A program made the position numbers and the translations under genes. From an uncultured Oscillospiraceae bacterium (lineage in GTDB: Bacteria > Bacillota > Clostridia > Oscillospirales > Oscillospiraceae), in contig CAAETL010000283.1 of assembly GCA_900758955.1 (NCBI GenBank), forward strand, positions 1 through 7,663: DNA of 7,663 bases, in the 5' to 3' direction. Below are positions 1 through 5,477 of this stretch, one piece after another. The first letter of the stretch is position 1. Each line of letters opens with the position of its first letter. Under the pieces are notes generated by a model. It ran no database searches. It saw nothing but the letters and a program-made list of their open reading frames with translations, and was not told where the DNA came from.

Positions 1-30
1 CCGCCCCTGGCGGGCCGATTCACCCAACAA

Positions 31-74
31 AAAACAGGCGATGCGCACCCGAAGGGGGGCGCATCGCCTGTTTT
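31..74 (-). terminator. Intrinsic terminator of the thiolase gene
   Basis: A perfect 16-bp inverted repeat (31-46 with 59-74) lies 39 nt after the thiolase stop codon. Read on the minus strand, the right arm runs into a T-rich tract (positions 36-26 reversed). The 12-nt apex reads CCCCCTTCGGGT on the minus strand and can fold further into a short stem closed by a C(UUCG)G tetraloop, which is unusually stable. The opposite strand also has four T after the stem, so weak activity in the plus direction is possible. Confidence 0.9.
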
Positions 75-112
75 CACAGGTATGCTTTCAGTCGTGTCAA
101 CTTCCGGGAATC

Positions 113-1339
113 TCAGATGTCCCGGGTCCACAGGGAGGCCATGGACGGGCCGCCGCCGACGCACAGGGAGGCGCCGCCGATGGTAGCGTCGCGACGCTCC
201 ATTTCGTAGAGCATGGAGACGATAATGCGCAGGCCGGTGCAGCCGATGGGGTGACCCAGGGAGATACCGGAACCGTTCACGTTGGTGCGGTCCAGATCAA
301 CCTCCCAGCCGTGCTCTTCCTTCAGCTTGCGGCCAACGCCCAGGAACTGCGCGGCAAAGGCCTCGTTAATCTCCCAGTAATCCACATCGGAGAAGGTCAT
401 GCCGGCGCCCTTCAGGCACTTGGGAATGGAGTAGGCGGGGCCGATGCCCATGTACTTGGGCTCCACGCCTGCACTGCAGGAATAAACCAGCTTCGCCATG
501 GGCTTGAGTCCCAGCTCCTTGGCCTTGTCGGCGGACATCACAATGGCTGCGGCCGCGGCGTCGTTGATGCCGGAAGCATTGGCGGCGGTGGTTACGCCGT
601 CAGGGGTAAAGACGGCCTTCATCTTGGCCAGGGTCTCATAGTTGCAGCCCCGGATGGGATGCTCATCGGTGTCCAGGGTGATGTCGCCCTTCTTCTTATT
701 GTGCACAATAATGGGGACGATCTCATCCTTAAACCGCCCCGCCTCGATGGCGGCGCAAGCGCGGTTGTGGCTCATAACAGCCAGCTCGTCGCACTCCTGA
801 CGGGAGACATTGCAGAGCTTCGCCACGTTGTCGGCGGTCACGCCCATGTGGCCGGGCACCAAAGCGTCGTACAGGGCGTCATGAATCAGGCTGTCATACA
901 GCTCCGCCCCGCCCTCGGTGGGAATGCCGCCCATGCGGTAACCCATACGGGCCTTAGGCAGCATAAAGGGTGCCTGGGTCATGTTTTCCACGCCCACAAC
1001 CAAACCGATGTCGGTCTTGCCCAACTGAATATTCTGACAGGCAATCTCCATGGCGCGCATGCCGGAGGCGCAGTTCTGGTTCACCGTCACAGCGCTGCTG
1101 CCGTCAGCCAGACCAATCCGGGCGGAGACCTGGCGGGCGGGCAGAGAGCCCTGCATGTGGGGATAGCACTCGCCCATCACAATCTCGTCGATGGTCTTAA
1201 TATCGATTCCTGCGCGGCTGATGGCTTCCTTACCGGCGGTAATGGCCAGCTCTCTGGCAGACACATCCTTAAACTGCCCCTGGAACTTGCCGATGGCGGT
1301 ACGGCATGCGCTGACGATCACTACATCTCTGGGATTCAT
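113..1339 (-). CDS. Acetyl-CoA C-acetyltransferase (thiolase)
   Basis: This 408-aa cytoplasmic enzyme belongs to the thiolase family, which condenses two acetyl-CoA to acetoacetyl-CoA or runs the reverse, CoA-dependent cleavage. In butyrate-forming Clostridia this is the entry step from acetyl-CoA. The nucleophilic cysteine is Cys90 in NQNCASGM. The NEAFA motif is at 325-329, the catalytic histidine is His363 in LGHPIGCTG, and the second catalytic cysteine is Cys393 in LCVGGG. All expected catalytic residues are present. The chain is slightly longer than the usual 390-395 aa, with small extensions near 138-150 and 338-352. The ATG at 1339 is chosen because AGGAGG sits 10 nt upstream and the N-terminus MNPRDVVIVSACRTAIG matches the family; a start at 1405 would add 22 unrelated residues and lies at or before the likely transcription start. 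The gene has its own promoter and terminator. Substrate chain length (acetyl-CoA or longer 3-ketoacyl-CoA) cannot be settled from sequence; thlA/atoB naming would be a guess. Confidence 0.95.
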   Translation of the reverse strand: MNPRDVVIVSACRTAIGKFQGQFKDVSARELAITAGKEAISRAGIDIKTIDEIVMGECYPHMQGSLPARQVSARIGLADGSSAVTVNQNCASGMRAMEIACQNIQLGKTDIGLVVGVENMTQAPFMLPKARMGYRMGGIPTEGGAELYDSLIHDALYDALVPGHMGVTADNVAKLCNVSRQECDELAVMSHNRACAAIEAGRFKDEIVPIIVHNKKKGDITLDTDEHPIRGCNYETLAKMKAVFTPDGVTTAANASGINDAAAAAIVMSADKAKELGLKPMAKLVYSCSAGVEPKYMGIGPAYSIPKCLKGAGMTFSDVDYWEINEAFAAQFLGVGRKLKEEHGWEVDLDRTNVNGSGISLGHPIGCTGLRIIVSMLYEMERRDATIGGASLCVGGGPSMASLWTRDI

Positions 1340-1407
1340 AAGTAGATGTCCTCCTGTACTGTTTTTTATGTATGAAAATGGAACTATATTCTCGTTACGC
1401 TCCACCT

Positions 1408-1435
1408 ATTATACACCCCAAATGCCACATGTCAA
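1408..1435 (-). promoter_or_regulatory. Consensus sigma-A promoter of the thiolase gene
   Basis: On the minus strand TTGACA (1435-1430) and TATAAT (1413-1408) are separated by 16 bp. Both hexamers are exact matches to the vegetative consensus. Transcription would begin near position 1401, giving a leader of about 60 nt before the thiolase ATG. Confidence 0.85.
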
Positions 1436-1452
1436 GAAAAATACTCAGAAAA

Positions 1453-1510
1453 TCCACAGACAAAACCCGGGCCTCATGTGGAAAATGACGGAAATCACCC
1501 TCTTTTCCAC
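1453..1510. promoter_or_regulatory. Possible operator: TCCAC/GTGGA half-sites in the divergent intergenic region
   Basis: The region 1340-1742 separates the divergent thiolase and LuxR-type genes. GTGGAAAA (1478-1485) and TTTTCCAC (1503-1510) form a perfect 8-bp inverted repeat with a 17-nt spacer. A further TCCAC lies at 1453-1457, and CCACATG at 1425-1431 forms an inverted pair with CATGTGG at 1475-1481. The sites lie upstream of or next to the thiolase -35 box, where an activator would bind. That the neighbouring LuxR-type protein binds here is inference. Apart from these sites and the promoters, nothing else was recognised in the 403 bp. Confidence 0.35.
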
Positions 1511-1625
1511 TATTTTCTCTCAATTCAGGAAAACTTAGGGAATCAGCCGCCCGCATGTATTAGTACTTTTTCTTGATAAATCTGAGAAACTGCTAAAAAT
1601 ATATGATTTCTTTTTGGAATATCTC

Positions 1626-1654
1626 TTGTATTTTGCCTTGGGACTGTGTACAAT
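1626..1654 (+). promoter_or_regulatory. Candidate promoter of the LuxR-type regulator gene
   Basis: TACAAT (1649-1654) matches five of six bases of the -10 consensus and is preceded at 17 bp by the weak -35 element TTGTAT (1626-1631). The surrounding 1555-1635 stretch is AT-rich, as expected for a promoter region. An alternative -35, TTGATA at 1573-1578, lacks a well-spaced -10. The choice is tentative. Confidence 0.3.
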
Positions 1655-1742
1655 GGGTACTCAGAAGATTGCGCTTTCACGGGTTCCATATCCCCATCGC
1701 CGCCCGGCAAGCGCCATACTGAAAAAGGAGGATTGGGGCTTT

Positions 1743-2906
1743 ATGAGCGGAATTCCAGAAAAATGGCACGACGCCACCCAGGCGTTCGCCCTGGACATCT
1801 CCCAAGAGGGGGAAAACTTTCCCAAGCGGGTCCTTTCATTATTTGATAAGCATTTTGGCTTTCGGCGCAGCATCTTTTTCCCCTACAACTACTCCACTCT
1901 CAGCGCGTCCAGCCCCAAGCGGTCGAACTCTCTGAGCAACTACATAACATATGGGATCAGTTACGGGCCCATGTACGACTATAAGGACCACGTATACCGG
2001 GACGATATCTACCGATACTCCAACCTGCCCCCCCATTTAAAAGGGAAGCATGTGATTTTTACCGATGACATCATGTCCTTTGAATCCTTTGAAAAAACCC
2101 CGTACGGTCAGCACATGATTGCCGTGGATATGTACTACCAGGCCTGCATGTTCTTTTATATGGGGGACCGGGTCATCGCCTCCATGGCCCTGTTTCGTTC
2201 CATCAACGAGGAAAAGTTCACCGAGGAGGACCGGTCGCTGCTGGAATATTTGGCCAAGCTGGTGGAGGTCAACTACCAAAACGTACTCCGCCACAGCGGC
2301 GAGGCCAAGTTTCTGGATGGTTTCAATCTCTTTTTCCAGGATATGAAGGTGGGCGCGGTGGTTCTCAATCAGGATCTTACGGTCATCCAAGCCAACAACA
2401 CCGCCAAAGAGCTCAGCCGCATCTTTTGGGACCAGTTCCGCCACAACCAGGGACATTTTCTCCGCAGCAACTACCAGGGCGAGACCCAGTTCCGGGAAGT
2501 GCAGACCATGGTCAATGAGATGAGCGAGAAGTTTACCGCCCAGGGCAACGGGAGTCTGACCATCTCCTCCATCGCCGGGGACATGACGTTCTACCACTCC
2601 TCTTTTCTCTCCACCAACGTGACGGGGATCATCCAAACCTGGCACATCCTGCTCCTTACCAGCAAAACTAAGGACCTGCCGCGGGATTTGGATCACCCCT
2701 ACAACACCCTGACCCAGCAGGAGCGGCGGATCGCCTACTACCTCTCCTCGGGGATGAAAAATGAGCAGATTGCCGAGGAGCTGCATATCAGCATCTACAC
2801 CGTGCGCACCCATATCGCCAACATCTATAAAAAATTTGAGGTCAACAATAAAGTGGACCTGCTCATGCGTCTGCAGCCGTTTTTAAAGGAACAGGCCCAC
2901 CCCTAA
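1743..2906 (+). CDS. LuxR-family transcriptional regulator with GAF/PAS-like N-terminus
   Basis: This 387-aa protein is a probable cytoplasmic one-component transcription regulator. Residues about 321-380 form a LuxR/GerE helix-turn-helix: LTQQERRIAYYLSSG, then NEQIAEELHIS, then the recognition helix YTVRTHIANIYKK. The first 180 residues resemble a GAF-type sensor fold in outline (mixed strands and helices, then an amphipathic helix near 160-185), and about 195-305 looks PAS-like (VGAVVLNQDLTVIQANNTAKEL is typical of a PAS start). No receiver domain with a phosphorylatable aspartate, no signal peptide and no membrane segment is visible, so it probably senses a ligand directly; the ligand is unknown. 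The ATG at 1743 is chosen because AAGGAGG (1725-1731) precedes it; the frame is open from a TTG at 1614, but that overlaps the likely promoter and has no ribosome site. The gene is divergent from the thiolase gene and is a plausible regulator of it. Confidence 0.85.
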   Translation: MSGIPEKWHDATQAFALDISQEGENFPKRVLSLFDKHFGFRRSIFFPYNYSTLSASSPKRSNSLSNYITYGISYGPMYDYKDHVYRDDIYRYSNLPPHLKGKHVIFTDDIMSFESFEKTPYGQHMIAVDMYYQACMFFYMGDRVIASMALFRSINEEKFTEEDRSLLEYLAKLVEVNYQNVLRHSGEAKFLDGFNLFFQDMKVGAVVLNQDLTVIQANNTAKELSRIFWDQFRHNQGHFLRSNYQGETQFREVQTMVNEMSEKFTAQGNGSLTISSIAGDMTFYHSSFLSTNVTGIIQTWHILLLTSKTKDLPRDLDHPYNTLTQQERRIAYYLSSGMKNEQIAEELHISIYTVRTHIANIYKKFEVNNKVDLLMRLQPFLKEQAHP

Positions 2907-2941
2907 CCGGCTGTGGCCTGTCCCTCCTCACACAGAAATAC

Positions 2942-2975
2942 GAGAAGCGGCGTAGCGAAAGCTGTGCCGCTTCTC
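2942..2975 (+). terminator. Strong hairpin after the LuxR-type gene, possible terminator
   Basis: A 10-bp perfect stem (2942-2951 with 2966-2975) begins 36 nt after the stop codon. Inside it, AGC and GCT form an inner stem capped by a GAAA tetraloop, separated by a symmetric GT/GT internal loop. It is followed by CTGTCCCCCC rather than a T-run, so it is not a textbook intrinsic terminator. It could also act as a processing or stability element. Confidence 0.4.
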
Positions 2976-3022
2976 TGTCCCCCCATTGGTCGCGCCGGAG
3001 GCTTCTCAGCCCCGTGGGAGAA

Positions 3023-3048
3023 AAGGCTCCACTGTCACACCATCCTTT
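3023..3048 (+). repeat. Direct repeat copy 1, upstream of the double-MerR gene
   Basis: This 26-bp element begins with AAGGCTCCACT and matches positions 3827-3852 at 21 of 26 bases (mismatches at 3034, 3036, 3037, 3043 and 3044). It starts 62 nt before the ATG of the MerR-type gene. The other copy starts 71 nt before the ABC ATPase ATG. The similar placement suggests a shared binding site, perhaps for the MerR-type protein itself; this is inference. I could not identify a convincing promoter around it. Confidence 0.5.
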
Positions 3049-3084
3049 CTCTTTGTGCTACCATTGCCCCGAGGAGGCTGCATC

Positions 3085-3828
3085 ATGAAAATCTATCGCA
3101 CGAAAGAACTGTCCCAACTGATTGGCGTCCATCCAAACACGGTGCGCTTATATGAGAAATTACAGCTCATTCCCCCGGCCGCGCGGGAGGCCAATGGCTA
3201 CCGCGTATTTACGGAGCGCCACTTGGCGCAATTTCGGCTGGCCCGGCTTGCCTTTCAGGTGGAGGTGCTGCAAAATGGGCTCAGGAAAAAGATGGTGGAG
3301 ATGGTAAAGGCATCGGCGGCGGGCAATTTTGCCCTTGCCATCCCCCTTGCCAATGCATACTTGCGGCAGGTCCGGCAGGAGCAGGAAAACGCATCCGAGG
3401 CCATAGTCCTGGCCGGTCAGCTCATGGCAGGCAGTCCGCCGGCCCCCGCGCTGACGCTGACGCGGAAAGAAGCTTCCGCCTGCCTGCATATTTCCATGGA
3501 CGCGCTCCGCAATTGGGAGATGAACGGCCTATTGGACGTCAAACGCAAACAAAACGGCTATCGCGTCTACACGGGCGAGGATATCCGCCGGTTAAAAATG
3601 ATTCGCTGCTTGCGCTGCGCCAATTACTCCCTGGAGGCCATTCTGCGGCTGCTCAGCGCGGTATCCGAAAATCCCCACGCCGATCTGGAAAAGGCGCTGA
3701 ATACCCCCCGGGCCGACGCGGATATCCTTTCCGCCTGCGACCAGCTGCTGGTTTCGTTACAGGCCGCGGAACAAAACGCTGTCATCCTGTTGGACATGCT
3801 GCACCACATGCAGCGTAAATTTGGATAA
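3085..3828 (+). CDS. Transcriptional regulator with two tandem MerR domains
   Basis: This 247-aa cytoplasmic protein contains two complete MerR-type DNA-binding units in one chain. The first (about 1-70) has YRTKELSQLIGVHPNTVRLYEKLQLIP and the wing GYRVFTERHLAQFRLARL. The second (about 123-193) has LTRKEASACLHISMDALRNWEMNGLL and the wing GYRVYTGEDIRRLKMIRCL. Both wings share the GYRV-T motif. A helical linker (about 71-118) joins them, and a helical tail (about 195-245) may be the dimerisation coiled coil. No ligand-binding domain such as TipAS or GyrI-like is visible. Typical MerR proteins have a single such unit, so this is an unusual layout, though tandem versions occur beside ABC transporters in Firmicutes. 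The ATG at 3085 is chosen because GAGGAGG lies 7 nt upstream and the first MerR helix starts immediately after. It is followed by an ABC ATPase and permease gene on the same strand and most likely controls them and itself. Confidence 0.88.
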   Translation: MKIYRTKELSQLIGVHPNTVRLYEKLQLIPPAAREANGYRVFTERHLAQFRLARLAFQVEVLQNGLRKKMVEMVKASAAGNFALAIPLANAYLRQVRQEQENASEAIVLAGQLMAGSPPAPALTLTRKEASACLHISMDALRNWEMNGLLDVKRKQNGYRVYTGEDIRRLKMIRCLRCANYSLEAILRLLSAVSENPHADLEKALNTPRADADILSACDQLLVSLQAAEQNAVILLDMLHHMQRKFG

Positions 3829-3852
3829 GGCTCCACTTTACCACCAGTCTTT
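3827..3852 (+). repeat. Direct repeat copy 2, between the double-MerR gene and the ABC ATPase gene
   Basis: This is the second copy of the 26-bp element, with its first 11 bases identical to copy 1 at 3023. It begins inside the TAA stop codon of the MerR-type gene (3826-3828) and runs into the left arm and loop of the hairpin at 3839-3864. It therefore lies where a regulator could affect expression of the ATPase gene. Confidence 0.5.
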
Positions 3853-3872
3853 TGACCGGTGGTATTCTTTTT
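3839..3872 (+). terminator. Hairpin with T-tract between regulator and ABC genes (terminator or attenuator)
   Basis: TACCACCAGTC (3839-3849) pairs with GACCGGTGGTA (3854-3864) at 10 of 11 positions around a TTTT loop. It is followed by TTCTTTTTT (3865-3872 region), as in an intrinsic terminator. It lies only 26 nt before the ATG of the ATPase gene, so it would set the ratio of regulator to transporter transcript, or the dyad might also be a protein-binding site. A separate promoter after it is unlikely because there is too little room before the ribosome binding site. Confidence 0.6.
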
Positions 3873-3897
3873 GTATCAAACAAAAGGAGGTTTACAC

Positions 3898-4647
3898 ATG
3901 GACTATGTCATCCAAGCGGAACAGCTCTCCAAATCCTACGGAACCCTGCGGGCCGTCAACAATTTGAACCTGCGCGTGCCCCGGGGTACGGCGTTTGGCC
4001 TCTTAGGCCCAAACGGCGCGGGCAAAAGCACGGCAATCGCGTGCATGCTGGGAACCCGCAAGCCGGATCAGGGAACCGTCCGAATCCTGGGGCTTACGCC
4101 GCGGACAGAGCGAAAGCAGCTGTTTGAACGGGTGGGGGTTCAATTTCAAGAAGCCCACTTTCAGGAGAAACTCAAGGTCCGGGAACTCTGCGAAGTCACC
4201 GCATCCCTCTACCGGAACGCCGCGGCGTATCCCCCCCTGCTGGCACGTTTTGGCCTGGGTGAAAAAGCCGACAGCTTGGTGCAGGATCTGTCCGGAGGGG
4301 AGCGGCAGAGAGTATGCCTCGTCCTGGCGCTGCTCCCCAATCCCCAGGTGGTCTTTTTGGACGAACTGACCACCGGCCTGGATCCCCGGGCGCGGCGGGA
4401 TGTCTGGCGCATCCTCACCCAGTTAAAGAGGCAGGGCCTGACCATGCTGCTTACCTCCCACTACATGGACGAGGTGGAGGCCCTTTGCGATGGGATCGCG
4501 ATCTTACGGCAAGGGGCCTGTATTTTTTCCGGCGCCGTGGAGCAGGCGGTAGCCGCAAGTCCCTATAAGCGATTGGAGGACGCCTACTTATGGTACACGG
4601 AGGAGGAACGTGAACATGAAACCATTTTGCACCATGCTGAAAACTGA
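3898..4647 (+). CDS. ABC transporter ATP-binding protein (ABC-2 exporter type)
   Basis: This 249-aa protein is the ATPase subunit of an ABC-2 type exporter and acts on the cytoplasmic face of the membrane as a dimer with the permease encoded next to it. Visible motifs are Walker A GPNGAGKST (37-45), the Q-loop around VQFQE (81-85), the signature LSGGERQRV (131-139), Walker B VVFLDE (151-156) with catalytic Glu156, the D-loop around 159-162, and the H-loop His188 in TSHYMDE. The residue after Glu156 is leucine (DELTTGLD) where many ABC proteins have proline; this is a known variation. The length fits the single-domain drug/antibiotic export ATPases. The ATG at 3898 is chosen because AAGGAGG (3884-3890) is 7 nt upstream. 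The gene overlaps the permease gene by 32 nt, which points to translational coupling. The substrate cannot be read from sequence; lipophilic drugs, peptides or a signal molecule are all possible. Confidence 0.93.
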   Translation: MDYVIQAEQLSKSYGTLRAVNNLNLRVPRGTAFGLLGPNGAGKSTAIACMLGTRKPDQGTVRILGLTPRTERKQLFERVGVQFQEAHFQEKLKVRELCEVTASLYRNAAAYPPLLARFGLGEKADSLVQDLSGGERQRVCLVLALLPNPQVVFLDELTTGLDPRARRDVWRILTQLKRQGLTMLLTSHYMDEVEALCDGIAILRQGACIFSGAVEQAVAASPYKRLEDAYLWYTEEEREHETILHHAEN

Positions 4648-5359
4648 GCTGAAACTCTCCCTGCGGGGGATGGATATGGTGATCTTCGCCATCTGCATGC
4701 CCCTTGTGGTCTTTGTTATCCTGGGCGTGATCTACGGCGACGCTCCCGCCTTTGACGGAGCCGGCTACACCTTTTTGGAGCAATCCTTTGGGGGGCTTAC
4801 CACCATCTCCCTCTGCGCCGGCGGCCTCATGGGGCTGCCGCTGGTACTGTCCGATTACCGGAGCAAAAAAATACTCAAACGCTTTCAGGTAACCCCGGTC
4901 TCACCCGGGCTGATTCTCCTGGTGCAGGTCGTCATCTATACCCTCTACGCGCTGTCCTCCTTCCTGGTCCTCTCTCTTGTGGGCAAGGCGGTCTGGGGCG
5001 TGGGGCTGCACGGCTCCCCGGTTCTCTTTCTTGGCGGGTATCTGCTGGTCCTGCTCTCCCTGTTCAGCCTTGGCATCATGGTGGGCGGCATTGCGCCCAA
5101 CGCCAAAATCGCCAGCGTCATCGCCAGCATTCTCTATTTCCCCATGCTGCTTTTCTCCGGGGCGACGCTGCCCTATGAGATCATGCCCGCCGCGCTGCAG
5201 CGGGCCGCCGACCTGCTGCCCCTGACCCAGGGCGTCAAGCTGCTGAAGGCGGCGTCTCTCGGCCTCCCCATACAGAGCGTCTTGCCCTCTCTGGTCGTCA
5301 CAGCCGCCATCGCGGCCTGCTGCACGGTCATTGCGCTGAAATTTTTCCGATGGGAGTGA
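4616..5359 (+). CDS. ABC-2 type transporter permease
   Basis: This 247-aa integral membrane protein is the permease partner of the ATPase encoded just upstream. Six hydrophobic segments are visible at about 21-40, 59-79, 98-122, 134-158, 164-185 and 222-244. The basic loop YRSKKILKRFQVTPVSP (81-97) after the second segment, and the sequence FPMLLFSGATLPYEIMP (175-191) after the fifth, are typical of ABC-2 permeases. The ATG at 4616 is chosen because AGGAGG (4601-4606) is 9 nt upstream; a GTG at 4610 would leave only 3 nt. The start lies inside the ATPase gene, so the two are probably translated together. The length fits the half-size permeases that work as homodimers. The substrate is not evident. 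A terminator follows 59 nt after the stop codon. Confidence 0.9.
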   Translation: MKPFCTMLKTELKLSLRGMDMVIFAICMPLVVFVILGVIYGDAPAFDGAGYTFLEQSFGGLTTISLCAGGLMGLPLVLSDYRSKKILKRFQVTPVSPGLILLVQVVIYTLYALSSFLVLSLVGKAVWGVGLHGSPVLFLGGYLLVLLSLFSLGIMVGGIAPNAKIASVIASILYFPMLLFSGATLPYEIMPAALQRAADLLPLTQGVKLLKAASLGLPIQSVLPSLVVTAAIAACCTVIALKFFRWE

Positions 5360-5418
5360 GGCCTTCCGGCGCTCGGGACGAACCGTCAAGGGATTCCCAC
5401 CCCACCGACAATCTCAAA

Positions 5419-5453
5419 AAAAGGGGGATGGCGTGGTACGCCATCCCCCTTTT
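5419..5453. terminator. Bidirectional terminator between convergent transcription units
   Basis: A perfect 15-bp stem (5419-5433 with 5439-5453) with a 5-nt loop lies between the permease stop (5359) and the stop of the LarA-like gene (5478). The GGGGG/CCCCC core is flanked by an A-run on the left (from 5416) and TTTT on the right, so it can end transcription from both directions. Confidence 0.9.
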
Positions 5454-5477
5454 GATTCTGCTTCCAATGAGAAGCCG

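Noticed and set aside
41..1345. A 434-codon plus-strand open frame opposite the thiolase gene.
   Set aside because: It is the antisense shadow of a clear thiolase; its translation is rich in Gly, Ala, His and Val with no recognisable domain, and it starts inside the terminator hairpin.
1614..1742. A TTG start that would add 43 residues to the LuxR-type protein.
   Set aside because: No ribosome site precedes it, the added residues do not look like a domain, it lies before the best promoter candidate, and the ATG at 1743 has AAGGAGG upstream.
2037..2813. A 258-codon minus-strand open frame opposite the LuxR-type gene.
   Set aside because: The plus strand has the convincing LuxR-type protein with a good ribosome site; the antisense product has no recognisable fold and no ribosome site.
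3852..3879. TTGACC and TATCAA with a 16-bp spacer as a promoter of the ABC ATPase gene.
   Set aside because: Transcription would start at about 3886, inside the ribosome binding site, so the message could not be translated normally.
4610..4615. A GTG start for the ABC permease.
   Set aside because: AGGAGG at 4601-4606 leaves only 3 nt to the GTG but 9 nt to the ATG at 4616.
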